Below are positions 1 through 8,162 of a stretch of 64,000 bases of DNA, piece after piece. The position numbers and the translations under genes are program-made. The DNA is from JABDKJ01 sp964609215. Its GTDB lineage: Bacteria > Bacteroidota > Bacteroidia > Flavobacteriales_D > JABDKJ01. The stretch's first letter is position 1. The number at the start of each line of letters is the position of its first letter. Below the pieces are notes generated by a model, which saw only the letters and a program-made list of their open reading frames with translations, had not been told where the DNA came from and ran no database searches. The stretch lies in the NCBI GenBank assembly GCA_964609215.1, contig CAZSQZ010000005.1, positions 148,322 through 212,321 on the forward strand, written 5' to 3'.

Positions 1-1
1 A

Positions 2-292
2 AAATCCTTATTAAAAAAAGAGATTTATGCTCCTGATTCATTTATTCCCTCCGAAGAATCAGATGTTAGAGAAAAAGAAATTCTAGGATTTACTGTAATA
101 GATCGTAAAGAAGGAGAAATAGGTGAAGTGGAAGAACTAATCAATCATCCTGTGAATAAACTTATTAGAATAGAGCAGGGAGAAAGAGATATTCTTATTC
201 CATTTCAAGATGTTTTTATTCTAGAAATTGATTCAAAAAAGAAAATCATTCAAGTAGATTTACCCGAAGGACTTTTATCAATCAACGATTGA
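2..292 (+). CDS. rimM: Ribosome maturation factor RimM, C-terminal part (partial)
   Basis: The reading frame is open from the first bases of the window and ends at a TGA, giving about 96 residues of a protein whose start lies upstream. It has the layout of the RimM C-terminal PRC-barrel domain: ILGFTVID, then GEIGEVEELINHP, then DILIPFQDVFILEID and the near-terminal VDLPEGLL. RimM binds ribosomal protein S19 and assists maturation of the 30S head. In flavobacteria rimM normally follows rpsP and precedes the tRNA1(Val) methyltransferase gene; here that methyltransferase is about 1.5 kb downstream, with three small genes in between. The family call is confident; the N-terminal half cannot be checked. 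Confidence 0.88.
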   Translation, partial: KSLLKKEIYAPDSFIPSEESDVREKEILGFTVIDRKEGEIGEVEELINHPVNKLIRIEQGERDILIPFQDVFILEIDSKKKIIQVDLPEGLLSIND

Positions 293-467
293 ACAGGCTA
301 ATGAAAACTTTTGGTGTTCAATCACCTCCTTTAAGTATTTTAGAATTTGATACATTCAATAAAAATTAGGTTTTATACCTTTATAGCCTCCATTGCAATT
401 TTATTGGGTTAAACTATATCGGAAAATCCGAGCTTATTAAATTATTATTGATCCTTATTTACTATTA

Positions 468-773
468 ATGAAAAAATTCGATTCAAAACTTGAAAAAGTA
501 TTTACAGCAATGATTCCTTTTTCATTAATGCTATTATTCATGACAACTGGCAGCTCTTGTGGTAGTGGCGAAAAAATCCCTCTTACTTATGAGGATTCAT
601 TGAAAGTCAAAAAGGAGATGATAAAGTTGAGGGCTGAAGAGCTAAAAAATGCTCAAGAACAAATTAAGGATATAGAATTGTTTGAAATTGAGGCTGAATT
701 GAGATTTGAAGACCTAGAAAAAAGAAAAGCCGAGATTGAAAATATGTTGGAAGAATACGAAAGTAAGGAATGA
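468..773 (+). CDS. Small secreted coiled-coil protein, possible lipoprotein
   Basis: This 101-residue protein is not a family I recognise. Residues 1-30 form a signal sequence with the hydrophobic core MIPFSLMLLFMTT, followed by GSSC, which could be a non-standard lipobox with Cys31 as the lipidated residue. The rest is charged and heptad-like (many E, K and L, roughly residues 42-101), predicting one long helix or coiled coil. It is the first of three genes joined by four-base ATGA-type overlaps, so they are probably translated together. It is likely periplasmic or membrane-anchored. The function is unknown. Confidence 0.7.
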   Translation: MKKFDSKLEKVFTAMIPFSLMLLFMTTGSSCGSGEKIPLTYEDSLKVKKEMIKLRAEELKNAQEQIKDIELFEIEAELRFEDLEKRKAEIENMLEEYESKE

Positions 774-1213
774 AAAGGAATCTAGTATTACTATTGCTTG
801 TCACCCTATTTTGCAGTGCAACAAAAGAAAATGTCGATCAAACTGAAGAGATTGCCGCTCATCAAATTACTATGCAGGAACATTTTGAGTTTGTCGATAG
901 AGAAAAGGCTTTGAAACTGGAAAGACTTAAGCTTTTTATTGAAAGTGAATTTGAGAATAGGATTGAAGAATTACATACTCAACTTTCAACTAAGCTTCAT
1001 AATGATGAAATCACCCTTAAGGAGTTTCAATTAAAAAATTGCGAGTTAAAACTTATTGAACAATACGTAAAGGAGTTTAGGCGGGAAGTTCGAAAGGTAA
1101 ATGCTAAGCAGAAGAAAGTCTACTATAAGCCAAAAGGCTTCAAATTCAACGGAAGACTAGTTTGGAAGTTATTACTTGAAGGGATTACAAAAATACCCAA
1201 GGTAGGAGGATGA
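770..1213 (+). CDS. Small secreted helical protein, middle gene of a three-gene set
   Basis: This 147-residue protein starts on the ATGA that ends the gene before it. The N-terminus has a short hydrophobic stretch (LVLLLLVTLFC) ending in Cys, so it may be a lipoprotein, though Phe before the Cys is atypical. Residues 40-115 are mostly charged helix (LKLERLKLFIESEFENRIEE) and the C-terminal 35 residues are basic. It has the same general design as its two neighbours (signal plus helix), suggesting a common envelope role, but I see no clear sequence identity between them and recognise no family. Confidence 0.68.
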   Translation: MKRNLVLLLLVTLFCSATKENVDQTEEIAAHQITMQEHFEFVDREKALKLERLKLFIESEFENRIEELHTQLSTKLHNDEITLKEFQLKNCELKLIEQYVKEFRREVRKVNAKQKKVYYKPKGFKFNGRLVWKLLLEGITKIPKVGG

Positions 1214-1716
1214 TGAATAAATCCAAGATAATTGGACTCTTTGTTCTAGGATTAAGCTCAGTATCATTCAGTGAAAATGAAAGAGCCGTGAATGACAGCT
1301 TACCCAGCTTGAGCAAAGAAGAATTTAAGATCAAAATGGCTCCTCTAGTTTTACAAAAGAAAGAGATTCATGACAAACTCGAAGTTAAACTATCAGAACT
1401 CGATGACATGATTGAGAATAATTTCGTGCCTATTATAAAAGATCTTATTGATGATTGCGAAGATCAATATGAAGATTTGGAGATTTCTGAATTTGTGTAT
1501 ACCAAGAGGCGAACCCAACTTGAAATTATTCTATCTAAAGCTAAATCATATTCTAAGTTAACGTATTCCCTAAATAACGAATACAAAAAGAAATTCAGAC
1601 CATTTCAAGATATGGATAAATTGGAAAAAAGACGTTATCGTCATGCACAAAGAATGAAGCGCTATGAAAAAGTTAATGAGACTTCAGAAAAAAGTGGAGA
1701 GGAACAAAAAAAGTAA
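1210..1716 (+). CDS. Small secreted helical protein, last gene of a three-gene set
   Basis: This 168-residue protein has an N-terminal hydrophobic segment (IIGLFVLGLSSVSFS) that looks like a Sec signal cleaved near residue 22. The body is highly charged and helical, ending in a basic stretch (KLEKRRYRHAQRMKRY) and a Lys-rich tail. The start overlaps the previous stop; a second ATG three bases downstream would serve equally well. General shape recalls periplasmic helical stress or metal-sensing proteins, but the LTxxQ motifs of the Spy/CpxP family are not visible, so no function is assigned. Confidence 0.68.
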   Translation: MMNKSKIIGLFVLGLSSVSFSENERAVNDSLPSLSKEEFKIKMAPLVLQKKEIHDKLEVKLSELDDMIENNFVPIIKDLIDDCEDQYEDLEISEFVYTKRRTQLEIILSKAKSYSKLTYSLNNEYKKKFRPFQDMDKLEKRRYRHAQRMKRYEKVNETSEKSGEEQKK

Positions 1717-1806
1717 ATTGCTTGAACTGCGAACAACTATCCTAAAAAAGATCGGTAAGAATTTAACATTTAATAAACTCGTTTATTTGAATTAATCCAA
1801 ATTTGA

Positions 1807-2505
1807 ATGCTCTTCCAATTCAAACAGTTTTCTGTAAAACACGAAAAATCTGCAATGAAAGTAGGAACCGATGGAAATCTATTGGGTGCATGGACTGATG
1901 TCTCCAATAAAAGAAAGTCGCTCGACATCGGTTCTGGAACTGGTTTAATATCATTAATGATTGCCCAGAGAAATTCAAATCTTAAAATTGAAGCTTTGGA
2001 AATTGACCCAGAAGCCATCATAGAATCTCGAGAAAATATAGCTAACTCGCCTTTCCCAAATCAAATTAAAGTCATCCAATCATCCTTTGAAGATTTTGAA
2101 GCTAATGGTCTCTACGATCATATAATCTCTAACCCTCCATTCTTTTTTAACCAAAGTAAATCTGCAAATACAGCAAGAGCTAATGCTCGGCAAGGAAATA
2201 CAGATTGGAAAAATTGGCTTCCAAAAATTTCCGATCTACTTAATGAAGATGGGACTTTTGACTGTATTTTCCCTATAGAACAAAAGGAAGAGGTAGTAGA
2301 ACTAGCCTCACAACAAAGCTTGTTTGTTAGGAAAATGACAACGGTTTACCCTAAACCTCATATTCCGGCACATAGAGTTGTCGTATCTTTTTCCAAATCT
2401 TTTGGTTCTTCTATTTTCGATAAATTAGTTATTGAAACTGAAGAAAGACATCAATACACCTCTGCATACAGGGAATTGCTGCAAGATTACCTCATCATAT
2501 TCTAA
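1807..2505 (+). CDS. trmN6: tRNA1(Val) (adenine(37)-N6)-methyltransferase
   Basis: This 232-residue class I methyltransferase of the YfiC/TrmN6 family transfers a methyl group from S-adenosylmethionine to N6 of A37 in tRNA(Val). The opening FKQFSVKH...AMKVGTDGNLLGAW is the family signature. The SAM-binding motif I is LDIGSGTGLISLM (about residues 39-51), and the catalytic adenine-binding motif NPPFF lies near residue 110. Length is normal for the family. In flavobacteria this gene often sits right after rimM; here three small genes separate the two. The ATG start places the family signature at the very N-terminus, as expected. Confidence 0.92.
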   Translation: MLFQFKQFSVKHEKSAMKVGTDGNLLGAWTDVSNKRKSLDIGSGTGLISLMIAQRNSNLKIEALEIDPEAIIESRENIANSPFPNQIKVIQSSFEDFEANGLYDHIISNPPFFFNQSKSANTARANARQGNTDWKNWLPKISDLLNEDGTFDCIFPIEQKEEVVELASQQSLFVRKMTTVYPKPHIPAHRVVVSFSKSFGSSIFDKLVIETEERHQYTSAYRELLQDYLIIF

Positions 2506-2620
2506 TAATATCATTTTAAGCACTTTTAGACTTTAAAGGAAGTTCAGGTACATCTTTTTTATCTAAGTCGTAACTATTCTTTTTCACTTTAGTATAAAGA
2601 AGCAACCTAATAAACCTTTT

Positions 2621-3493
2621 ATGTACAAAATACTATCCTCACTATTATTCGTATGCCTTGTAAACTTAGGCGTATCAAATGTAACTGGAGAAGAAAAAAA
2701 TCCTCCAGCAAATGAAGTTTACACTCTTGATGTAAGTACATCGGGTGTAGCTATTTCTCCTTCAAGAGTAAGATTCAATGTATTACCTGGTAAGTCTAAA
2801 ACGACTACTATCAAAATTAATAATGACACCGAGGAAGGAAAAGCTTTCAGAGTAAAGTTCAATGACTTTAACATGAATGAACATGGAAAAAGTCAATTTG
2901 TTGAGCCCGGAAATGGTAAATACGGGATTTCAAACTGGGTAAGTGTTTCTCCATCATTTATAGAAGTAGGTCCAGGCGAAAAGAAAGAGGTCACTATTAC
3001 CATAGATGTGCCATTAGATGAAGCTGGTAAAAAAGCGGCTTGGGGCATTATGATGATTGAAGAGGCAGCAGAAAGAAAGTCCTTAGATTATGGAAACGAA
3101 AATAGCGAGTCTATCGCATTTGGTATTGTTCCTACTTTGGCTTTTGGTGTATTTCTTTATCAAAATCCTCCAGGCGTTTCTACGAATGAGGTCGAAATCA
3201 TGGACTTCATGATCCAAGAAAAAGATGAGAAATATTTCGTAAACATAGATGCTCAAAATACAGGAACGGGAATTGCGTATTGCAAAGCATACGTTGAATT
3301 AACCAACCTTAACAATGGAGAGCAAGAAAAACTTTTAGTGAAATCTTTTACGATTGTCCCAGAATTAACTCGTGTATTCAGTTTTGAATTACCCGATTAT
3401 CTGACAAGCGGAAAGTATTCGGCAGTTGGTGTCCTAGACTACGGAAACGAACAGGAAATAGAAGCTGCTGAATTAGAATTCGAAATCAAATAG
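2621..3493 (+). CDS. Periplasmic chaperone-like protein with two Ig-type domains
   Basis: This 290-residue protein has a signal peptide (about residues 1-23). The first beta-sandwich region (about 35-160) opens with ISPSRVRFNVLPGKSKTTTI, the layout of a PapD-type or DUF916-type immunoglobulin domain: a conserved edge strand, then N, P and G turns. A second region (about 190-290) ends LDYGNEQEIEAAELEFEI. It is followed closely by two subunit-like secreted proteins and a 1045-residue barrel protein in the same direction. By analogy with chaperone-usher pili and with the DUF916/DUF3324 partners of WxL proteins, I infer that it holds or caps subunits in the periplasm. The fold is a reasonable reading; the chaperone role is inferred from context. 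Confidence 0.65.
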   Translation: MYKILSSLLFVCLVNLGVSNVTGEEKNPPANEVYTLDVSTSGVAISPSRVRFNVLPGKSKTTTIKINNDTEEGKAFRVKFNDFNMNEHGKSQFVEPGNGKYGISNWVSVSPSFIEVGPGEKKEVTITIDVPLDEAGKKAAWGIMMIEEAAERKSLDYGNENSESIAFGIVPTLAFGVFLYQNPPGVSTNEVEIMDFMIQEKDEKYFVNIDAQNTGTGIAYCKAYVELTNLNNGEQEKLLVKSFTIVPELTRVFSFELPDYLTSGKYSAVGVLDYGNEQEIEAAELEFEIK

Positions 3494-3541
3494 ATTTATT
3501 AATAAACAAATATTTACTAAACCCTTTTAAAATTTAATGTT

Positions 3542-4330
3542 ATGAGAAAGTTGAAACTTATGATGTTGGCGGTGGTAGCAGGATTCTGCTTCCAGTCAGC
3601 AAATGCACAGTTAATTGACGAGCAGGATGTTACCATTACAATGGAATTACAACCAGTTCTTCAACTTGACATGCAAACACCAAACCAACTCGAATTTGTA
3701 TTCGATGAAATTGAAGAGTACTACAGAGGTATTACTCAGTATGCTGCTACTCAGCTTAGAGTTAGCTCAAGTGTATCTTGGGATCTTTACGCTGTTGGTA
3801 GATCAAATGGAACCAATTGCGCTGAGTGTTGGGACCAACAATTAGTTTACGGAAATGGAGGAGTTACTTCTGGTGCCGAAGCTAATTTACCTATGAGTTT
3901 AGTTGAGATCAGACAAAACAGAGCAAATTCTGGTGCTGCTGGTGCTACTGGTCCTTTTGCTGATTACAGTCAAGCTTTCTCTCCTGCTGCTACTGCATCT
4001 GGAGGAAATAGCCTTTATGTAAACGGTGGTACAAATACACCTCCAGCTTCTACTGGCAAATACATTGCTGGTCACTCTGGTACTTCTGGTACTGCAGGTA
4101 CTGATGCTATGGTAGGTGGTTCTTGGTTGACTCAAACTGGTACTGGTTCTGATTTTTTCTATACTATAGATTACAGAATTTTACCAAGTCTTCCTGCTGT
4201 TTTCCCAATGGCATTTAACGAAGATGGAGCTACTCCTGAAGATTTAGTAAGTTCAGTTGCTGCTACTTCCTATGCTCAACCAGGTGTTTACACTATGTAC
4301 GTACAGTATGTATTGTTAGAAGACCAATAA
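3542..4330 (+). CDS. Secreted surface-fibre subunit-like protein (putative major subunit)
   Basis: This 262-residue protein has a clear signal peptide ending ...QSANAQ. The mature part begins VTITMELQPVLQLDM, a beta strand like the opening of SCPU and WxL-type subunits. The middle (about 125-200) is rich in Gly, Ala, Ser and Thr, and the protein ends PGVYTMYVQYVLLEDQ, an amphipathic C-terminal strand. The next gene's product ends in a very similar way (PGIYEMSVRFHLEENL), so the two are probably related subunits. A Cys pair (NCAEC) lies near residue 92. A strong terminator directly after this gene suggests it is made in excess over the genes downstream, as for a major subunit. No family is firmly recognised. 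Confidence 0.62.
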   Translation: MRKLKLMMLAVVAGFCFQSANAQLIDEQDVTITMELQPVLQLDMQTPNQLEFVFDEIEEYYRGITQYAATQLRVSSSVSWDLYAVGRSNGTNCAECWDQQLVYGNGGVTSGAEANLPMSLVEIRQNRANSGAAGATGPFADYSQAFSPAATASGGNSLYVNGGTNTPPASTGKYIAGHSGTSGTAGTDAMVGGSWLTQTGTGSDFFYTIDYRILPSLPAVFPMAFNEDGATPEDLVSSVAATSYAQPGVYTMYVQYVLLEDQ

Positions 4331-4337
4331 AAAATTT

Positions 4338-4380
4338 CCAAAGCCGACTGAAGACGGTCGGCTTTGGTTTTTTCTTTTTC
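4338..4380 (+). terminator. Strong intrinsic terminator inside the usher-like gene set
   Basis: A perfect 11-bp stem (4338-4348 CCAAAGCCGAC pairing with 4357-4367 GTCGGCTTTGG) with an 8-base loop is followed at once by a T-rich run to 4380. It lies 7 bases after the first subunit gene and 17 bases before the second subunit gene, leaving no obvious room for a new promoter. It should act as a partial terminator that lowers expression of the second subunit and barrel genes. Confidence 0.88.
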
Positions 4381-4397
4381 ACCTTAAATCTTGTGTT

Positions 4398-5012
4398 ATG
4401 TCACCTTTTAAACAAGCCATAGTCGGTATATTCATTTTTCTTGGTATGCCTGCATTTTCTCAAATTCACTGCGGAAATGTTGAGCTAAGCGTTGATGGAA
4501 GCACCAACACTATGATTACATTCGATGATTTTTCGAAGTACAATGGAGGTGTCACTTTAAACAATGCTCTAACACTCAAAGTTAAAGTTGATCACCAAGC
4601 TATTCCTGATCCAGATTGTAGTTGGTTCCTGAACATGGAAGTATTTAACAACCCCGGTTCTGGAACTCCTGTAAACGAGTGGGAAGAACTTTTTCAGTAT
4701 GGTTCTGGAAGTTCAAATAATCCATCCCTGGATATTTTGGAAATTAGAGTTAGAAATAATTGTGCCACTTCACCTATTAACGGAACATTCCAAACATTTA
4801 GCAATAACGGTGACATAATGGACATTATTCAATCAATGCTTGCTGTTACCCCTGCTGGATCATGCACAACAAATGTAAATGGACCAGGCGATGCTAACAT
4901 CAACTATGACGAATTCACATTTACAATAGATATTAGAGTTAGACCAAACCTGGATTTCAATCCTGGTATTTACGAAATGAGTGTTCGATTTCACTTAGAA
5001 GAAAACCTGTGA
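4398..5012 (+). CDS. Secreted surface-fibre subunit-like protein (putative minor or tip subunit)
   Basis: This 204-residue protein has a signal peptide ending near PAFSQ (residue 22). The mature protein is predicted all-beta, with IHCGNVELSVDGSTNTMITF at its start, Cys residues that could form disulfides, and the C-terminal strand PGIYEMSVRFHLEENL that mirrors the end of the upstream subunit gene. It lies 12 bases before the barrel gene and beyond an intrinsic terminator, so it is probably expressed less than its larger relative. By comparison with fimbrial loci it may be a minor, adaptor or tip subunit. The relationship is read from the shared ending and overall layout, not from an alignment. 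Confidence 0.6.
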   Translation: MSPFKQAIVGIFIFLGMPAFSQIHCGNVELSVDGSTNTMITFDDFSKYNGGVTLNNALTLKVKVDHQAIPDPDCSWFLNMEVFNNPGSGTPVNEWEELFQYGSGSSNNPSLDILEIRVRNNCATSPINGTFQTFSNNGDIMDIIQSMLAVTPAGSCTTNVNGPGDANINYDEFTFTIDIRVRPNLDFNPGIYEMSVRFHLEENL

Positions 5013-5024
5013 TTATCCATCAGA

Positions 5025-8000
5025 ATGAAAAATTTACACCTTAAACATATAGCTTCTTTTCTTTTTATTGCCGCTTTAAGCCTCAGTTCATTTGCACAAA
5101 TTAATGAAGGTGAAAATTCAGTGGATTCTTTAATAAATCCAACTGAGGGAACAACTATATTGGTTGATTCATTAAACAATTCAATTGAAAATAACCTTAA
5201 TAATTCCGATCAGATTAACTTGTCTGAAGCGCAAGAATCAATTGAGCCATTCGTTCAAAATGATAGCTCTAAGATAAAGGCCCCAAAAATAAATAGAGGA
5301 ATAGAAATTTCATTTGCAAAAGAAAAATTAGAACCCAAACCAGGTGAAATATTATCTAATGTTTTAAAGGTTATAAATCACAATACGGAGCCTAAGGTCA
5401 TTCTACCGGAGTATAATTATCCAGCTTCGTGGAAACTAGTAGGCGGGAAAGATATTTGGTATGAAATTGCCTCAAACGATACGCTTTATATTCCAGTAAG
5501 AATCATTCCTCAAGCAGTAGTTTCCGGTCAATCTAATTATCAAATAAATGTTTTCGTTTACAATGACAAAGGAATTCAGATACTTACTGATCATTTCAAT
5601 TGCGTAACTGACAAAACAGTTCAATGGAATGTCGTTAGCAATGACGATAAAATCTATTTCAAAAATGGAGAAACAAGTGAAGAAGTTTCATTTAACATTT
5701 CCAATTCCAGCGTTTTTCCTCAGGAAATTTTTATGTCCGTCAATGCAGCAAAAGGAAATTTGGCTCTTTCACGAAATGACGAGGATTTGAAAGAAGGCGA
5801 ATCATCTACCTTTAATTTAGGCTCATTCAATGATACCACTTTCACCTATACTGCTCAAATAGACAACCTTAGAAGAAACTTTAGAAGAGTTTCTCTTTTA
5901 GGACACGTGCCAAATCGAAATAATCAAACAAGAAGATATTCGGTTTTCCTAAATACACAGGAAACAAAGTCGGTTGGAAAAACAGATTACAAGAACGGAT
6001 CAAAAGTTGATCTTGTTAAACTAGCAAATGTGTTAAGAGCTACTGAATATGGTTCTAACGATCTACCTTTAGATATTCAAGCAAACTATCAAAATATTTT
6101 GGGAGACTTCCCATTCCTTTCATTAAACATGAACGGATACAAGAACTTCAACAACGATGCAAACCTAAACTACTTTACTCAACTCAACTATAGCCAAGTT
6201 TTCTGGAACCAGGATTACTTGGGCAACCTACCTTGGTACGTAGGGTATTTTTCTAGAAAGTGGACAGCTCAAGCAGGAAACATTAATGGTGGTGTTGTAG
6301 GGATGCCTTCTGCTGGTAAAGGAATTAAAGGTTCCTACTTTATCAACCCTAATAATGAAGCTGGAGCATTCTTTACCTCAACCAGAGGTTTTCTTAAAAC
6401 CGGACATACAGACGCATTTGGATTGCACTACCAGTATAATCTAAACGGCAATGGTTATGTACTTGGTAAGTTTGGTCGTTATGTAAATGGTCTAAATGGA
6501 ACAGATGGTAACGTATTTAGTTTACAGTCTAACTTTAGGTTAAAGGAGAAGCACGGTATCGGAGTATTTGGAGCCTATAGTACCCGAAATTTCAGATACG
6601 TAGGAACCTTAACTGGACAAACAGGCTTCTTGGCGGGGCTAAATTATAGCTCTAGATTTCTGGATAACAAGTTATTTGTTTATGCTGGCGGTAGATATAA
6701 TTCAAAGTTCTTTGGAACGGCTACTTCTGAGATTTTAACAGCGAATGGAAAAGTTCAGTACGAGATAAATGATAAATGGTCTATGTTCTATTCTGCAAAC
6801 TATTCGGATATCGAGACATTTAATCCAGCAACAGGTTTTCTGAATCAATTCTCAAGTTATAATTTCTTTCAGAACAGGCTTATTTTTACCACCACTAACA
6901 ATTGGGGAACTTTTAACCCAGGGATCTATTATAATTTCAATAATTTCTTCAATTATAATGTTCATGCCAGAGGTCTTTCCTTACGTTTTTCGAAGTTAAA
7001 TTATTTGAAAAACACTTTACTTTCTTTTTACTCTGAAGCTGGTTATACTGATAACAGAGGAGAGAGTGACATACAAGACTATTTTAATTTCAGAACAAAT
7101 TTATTGTATCGAATAAGGACCTTAACCTTAACAGCAAACTATCGTTACGGAGCAAATAACAAGGCTGCACAAGATTACCAAACTGCTACTAACCAGGCAC
7201 CACAATTAGGAAGAATTGGAATTTCACATCAGTATTTGTTCAATGACCAACACTGGGTGCTAGAAACAAATGCTTCTTACACATATAACAATAGATTCAA
7301 ATCTCAATTCCTGGGTATTTTTCCAGAAATGTACTACTTCTCAAATAATGGTTGGAGGTATAGTTTAAACCCTGGTTATACTTTAAACATAACGAATTAC
7401 GATGCTGATATACTGAATATCTCTCCAAATGTTCCGATTAACACAGATGATCTCGGAAGCAATGTAAATAAAGGATTTAGAGTAAATGCATCTATTAGAA
7501 AAAGTTTTGGCGTGCCTATTCCTTTTGTACAACAACATAATTCAAACATTACATATAATACCTTCTATGACTTGAATGGAAATGATCAACAGGATAAAGG
7601 TGAGACCGCTGTTTCAAATGTTGTGGTTAGGCTTGATAATTACGAAATTCTAACCAATAATAAAGGCTTTGGCTTGGTTGAAAATGTCCCAAATGATACG
7701 TACTACGTTTCTACACATCCCTTGGAAGATATGAGAGGATGGTTTGCTAAGACACCAGATTCATTAGTAATCTCTACAGACATGATTGTACAAATTCCAT
7801 TTGTTAGAGGGGTTAAAATAATGGGAGATGTCATATTAAATAGACAGGAAATTGCGGTTACTGATGATAGACCTTTTGATCTTTCTAATATAAGAGTTAC
7901 TGCAAATGACGGTGATCGCGTATATAGCACACTTACCAATTTCAATGGAGGTTTTGAACTTTATCTTCCAAACGGAAACTATACTTTAACCATTGATGAA

Positions 8001-8162
8001 AACATACTTGGAGACAAATATTCTTTGCTACAAAACAATATTGAATTGGAACTGGGCAGTGAAATGGAAAATGTCTATACCAGTTTTTTCATTGTAGAGA
8101 AAGAAAGAAAAGTGAAGGTTAAGAAATTTGGTAATGGAGCGACTATTATCAAAAAGAATTAA
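5025..8162 (+). CDS. Usher-like outer-membrane beta-barrel protein with Ig-like N-terminal and Cna-B-like C-terminal domains
   Basis: This 1045-residue protein has a signal peptide (residues 1-25). Residues about 85-310 look like NEW3/Ig-type beta domains (KPGEILSNVLKVINHNTEP). Residues about 330-840 alternate short aromatic-rich amphipathic strands with Asn/Gly-rich turns, typical of an outer-membrane barrel. A Cna-B/SdrD-like module follows (about 855-910: DLNGNDQQDKGETAVSNVVV) and another near 955-1020. Usher pores are also a barrel with added small beta domains, and the preceding genes encode a chaperone-like protein and two subunit-like proteins. I infer a secretion and assembly pore. 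The classical FimD plug arrangement is not evident, so this is an analogue or a very distant relative. Confidence 0.62.
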   Translation: MKNLHLKHIASFLFIAALSLSSFAQINEGENSVDSLINPTEGTTILVDSLNNSIENNLNNSDQINLSEAQESIEPFVQNDSSKIKAPKINRGIEISFAKEKLEPKPGEILSNVLKVINHNTEPKVILPEYNYPASWKLVGGKDIWYEIASNDTLYIPVRIIPQAVVSGQSNYQINVFVYNDKGIQILTDHFNCVTDKTVQWNVVSNDDKIYFKNGETSEEVSFNISNSSVFPQEIFMSVNAAKGNLALSRNDEDLKEGESSTFNLGSFNDTTFTYTAQIDNLRRNFRRVSLLGHVPNRNNQTRRYSVFLNTQETKSVGKTDYKNGSKVDLVKLANVLRATEYGSNDLPLDIQANYQNILGDFPFLSLNMNGYKNFNNDANLNYFTQLNYSQVFWNQDYLGNLPWYVGYFSRKWTAQAGNINGGVVGMPSAGKGIKGSYFINPNNEAGAFFTSTRGFLKTGHTDAFGLHYQYNLNGNGYVLGKFGRYVNGLNGTDGNVFSLQSNFRLKEKHGIGVFGAYSTRNFRYVGTLTGQTGFLAGLNYSSRFLDNKLFVYAGGRYNSKFFGTATSEILTANGKVQYEINDKWSMFYSANYSDIETFNPATGFLNQFSSYNFFQNRLIFTTTNNWGTFNPGIYYNFNNFFNYNVHARGLSLRFSKLNYLKNTLLSFYSEAGYTDNRGESDIQDYFNFRTNLLYRIRTLTLTANYRYGANNKAAQDYQTATNQAPQLGRIGISHQYLFNDQHWVLETNASYTYNNRFKSQFLGIFPEMYYFSNNGWRYSLNPGYTLNITNYDADILNISPNVPINTDDLGSNVNKGFRVNASIRKSFGVPIPFVQQHNSNITYNTFYDLNGNDQQDKGETAVSNVVVRLDNYEILTNNKGFGLVENVPNDTYYVSTHPLEDMRGWFAKTPDSLVISTDMIVQIPFVRGVKIMGDVILNRQEIAVTDDRPFDLSNIRVTANDGDRVYSTLTNFNGGFELYLPNGNYTLTIDENILGDKYSLLQNNIELELGSEMENVYTSFFIVEKERKVKVKKFGNGATIIKKN

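Noticed and set aside
2506..2620. Short minus-strand open frame between trmN6 and the chaperone-like gene
   Set aside because: About 34 codons ending ELPLKSKSA without a credible start codon. It was judged a chance frame or a fragment.
2621..5012. True WxL surface protein system
   Set aside because: The paired Ig-type helper and subunit layout resembles WxL clusters, but no WxL motif or C-terminal Y-x-x-x-W-x-L pattern is seen, and this is a diderm with a barrel protein. The similarity is treated as analogy only.
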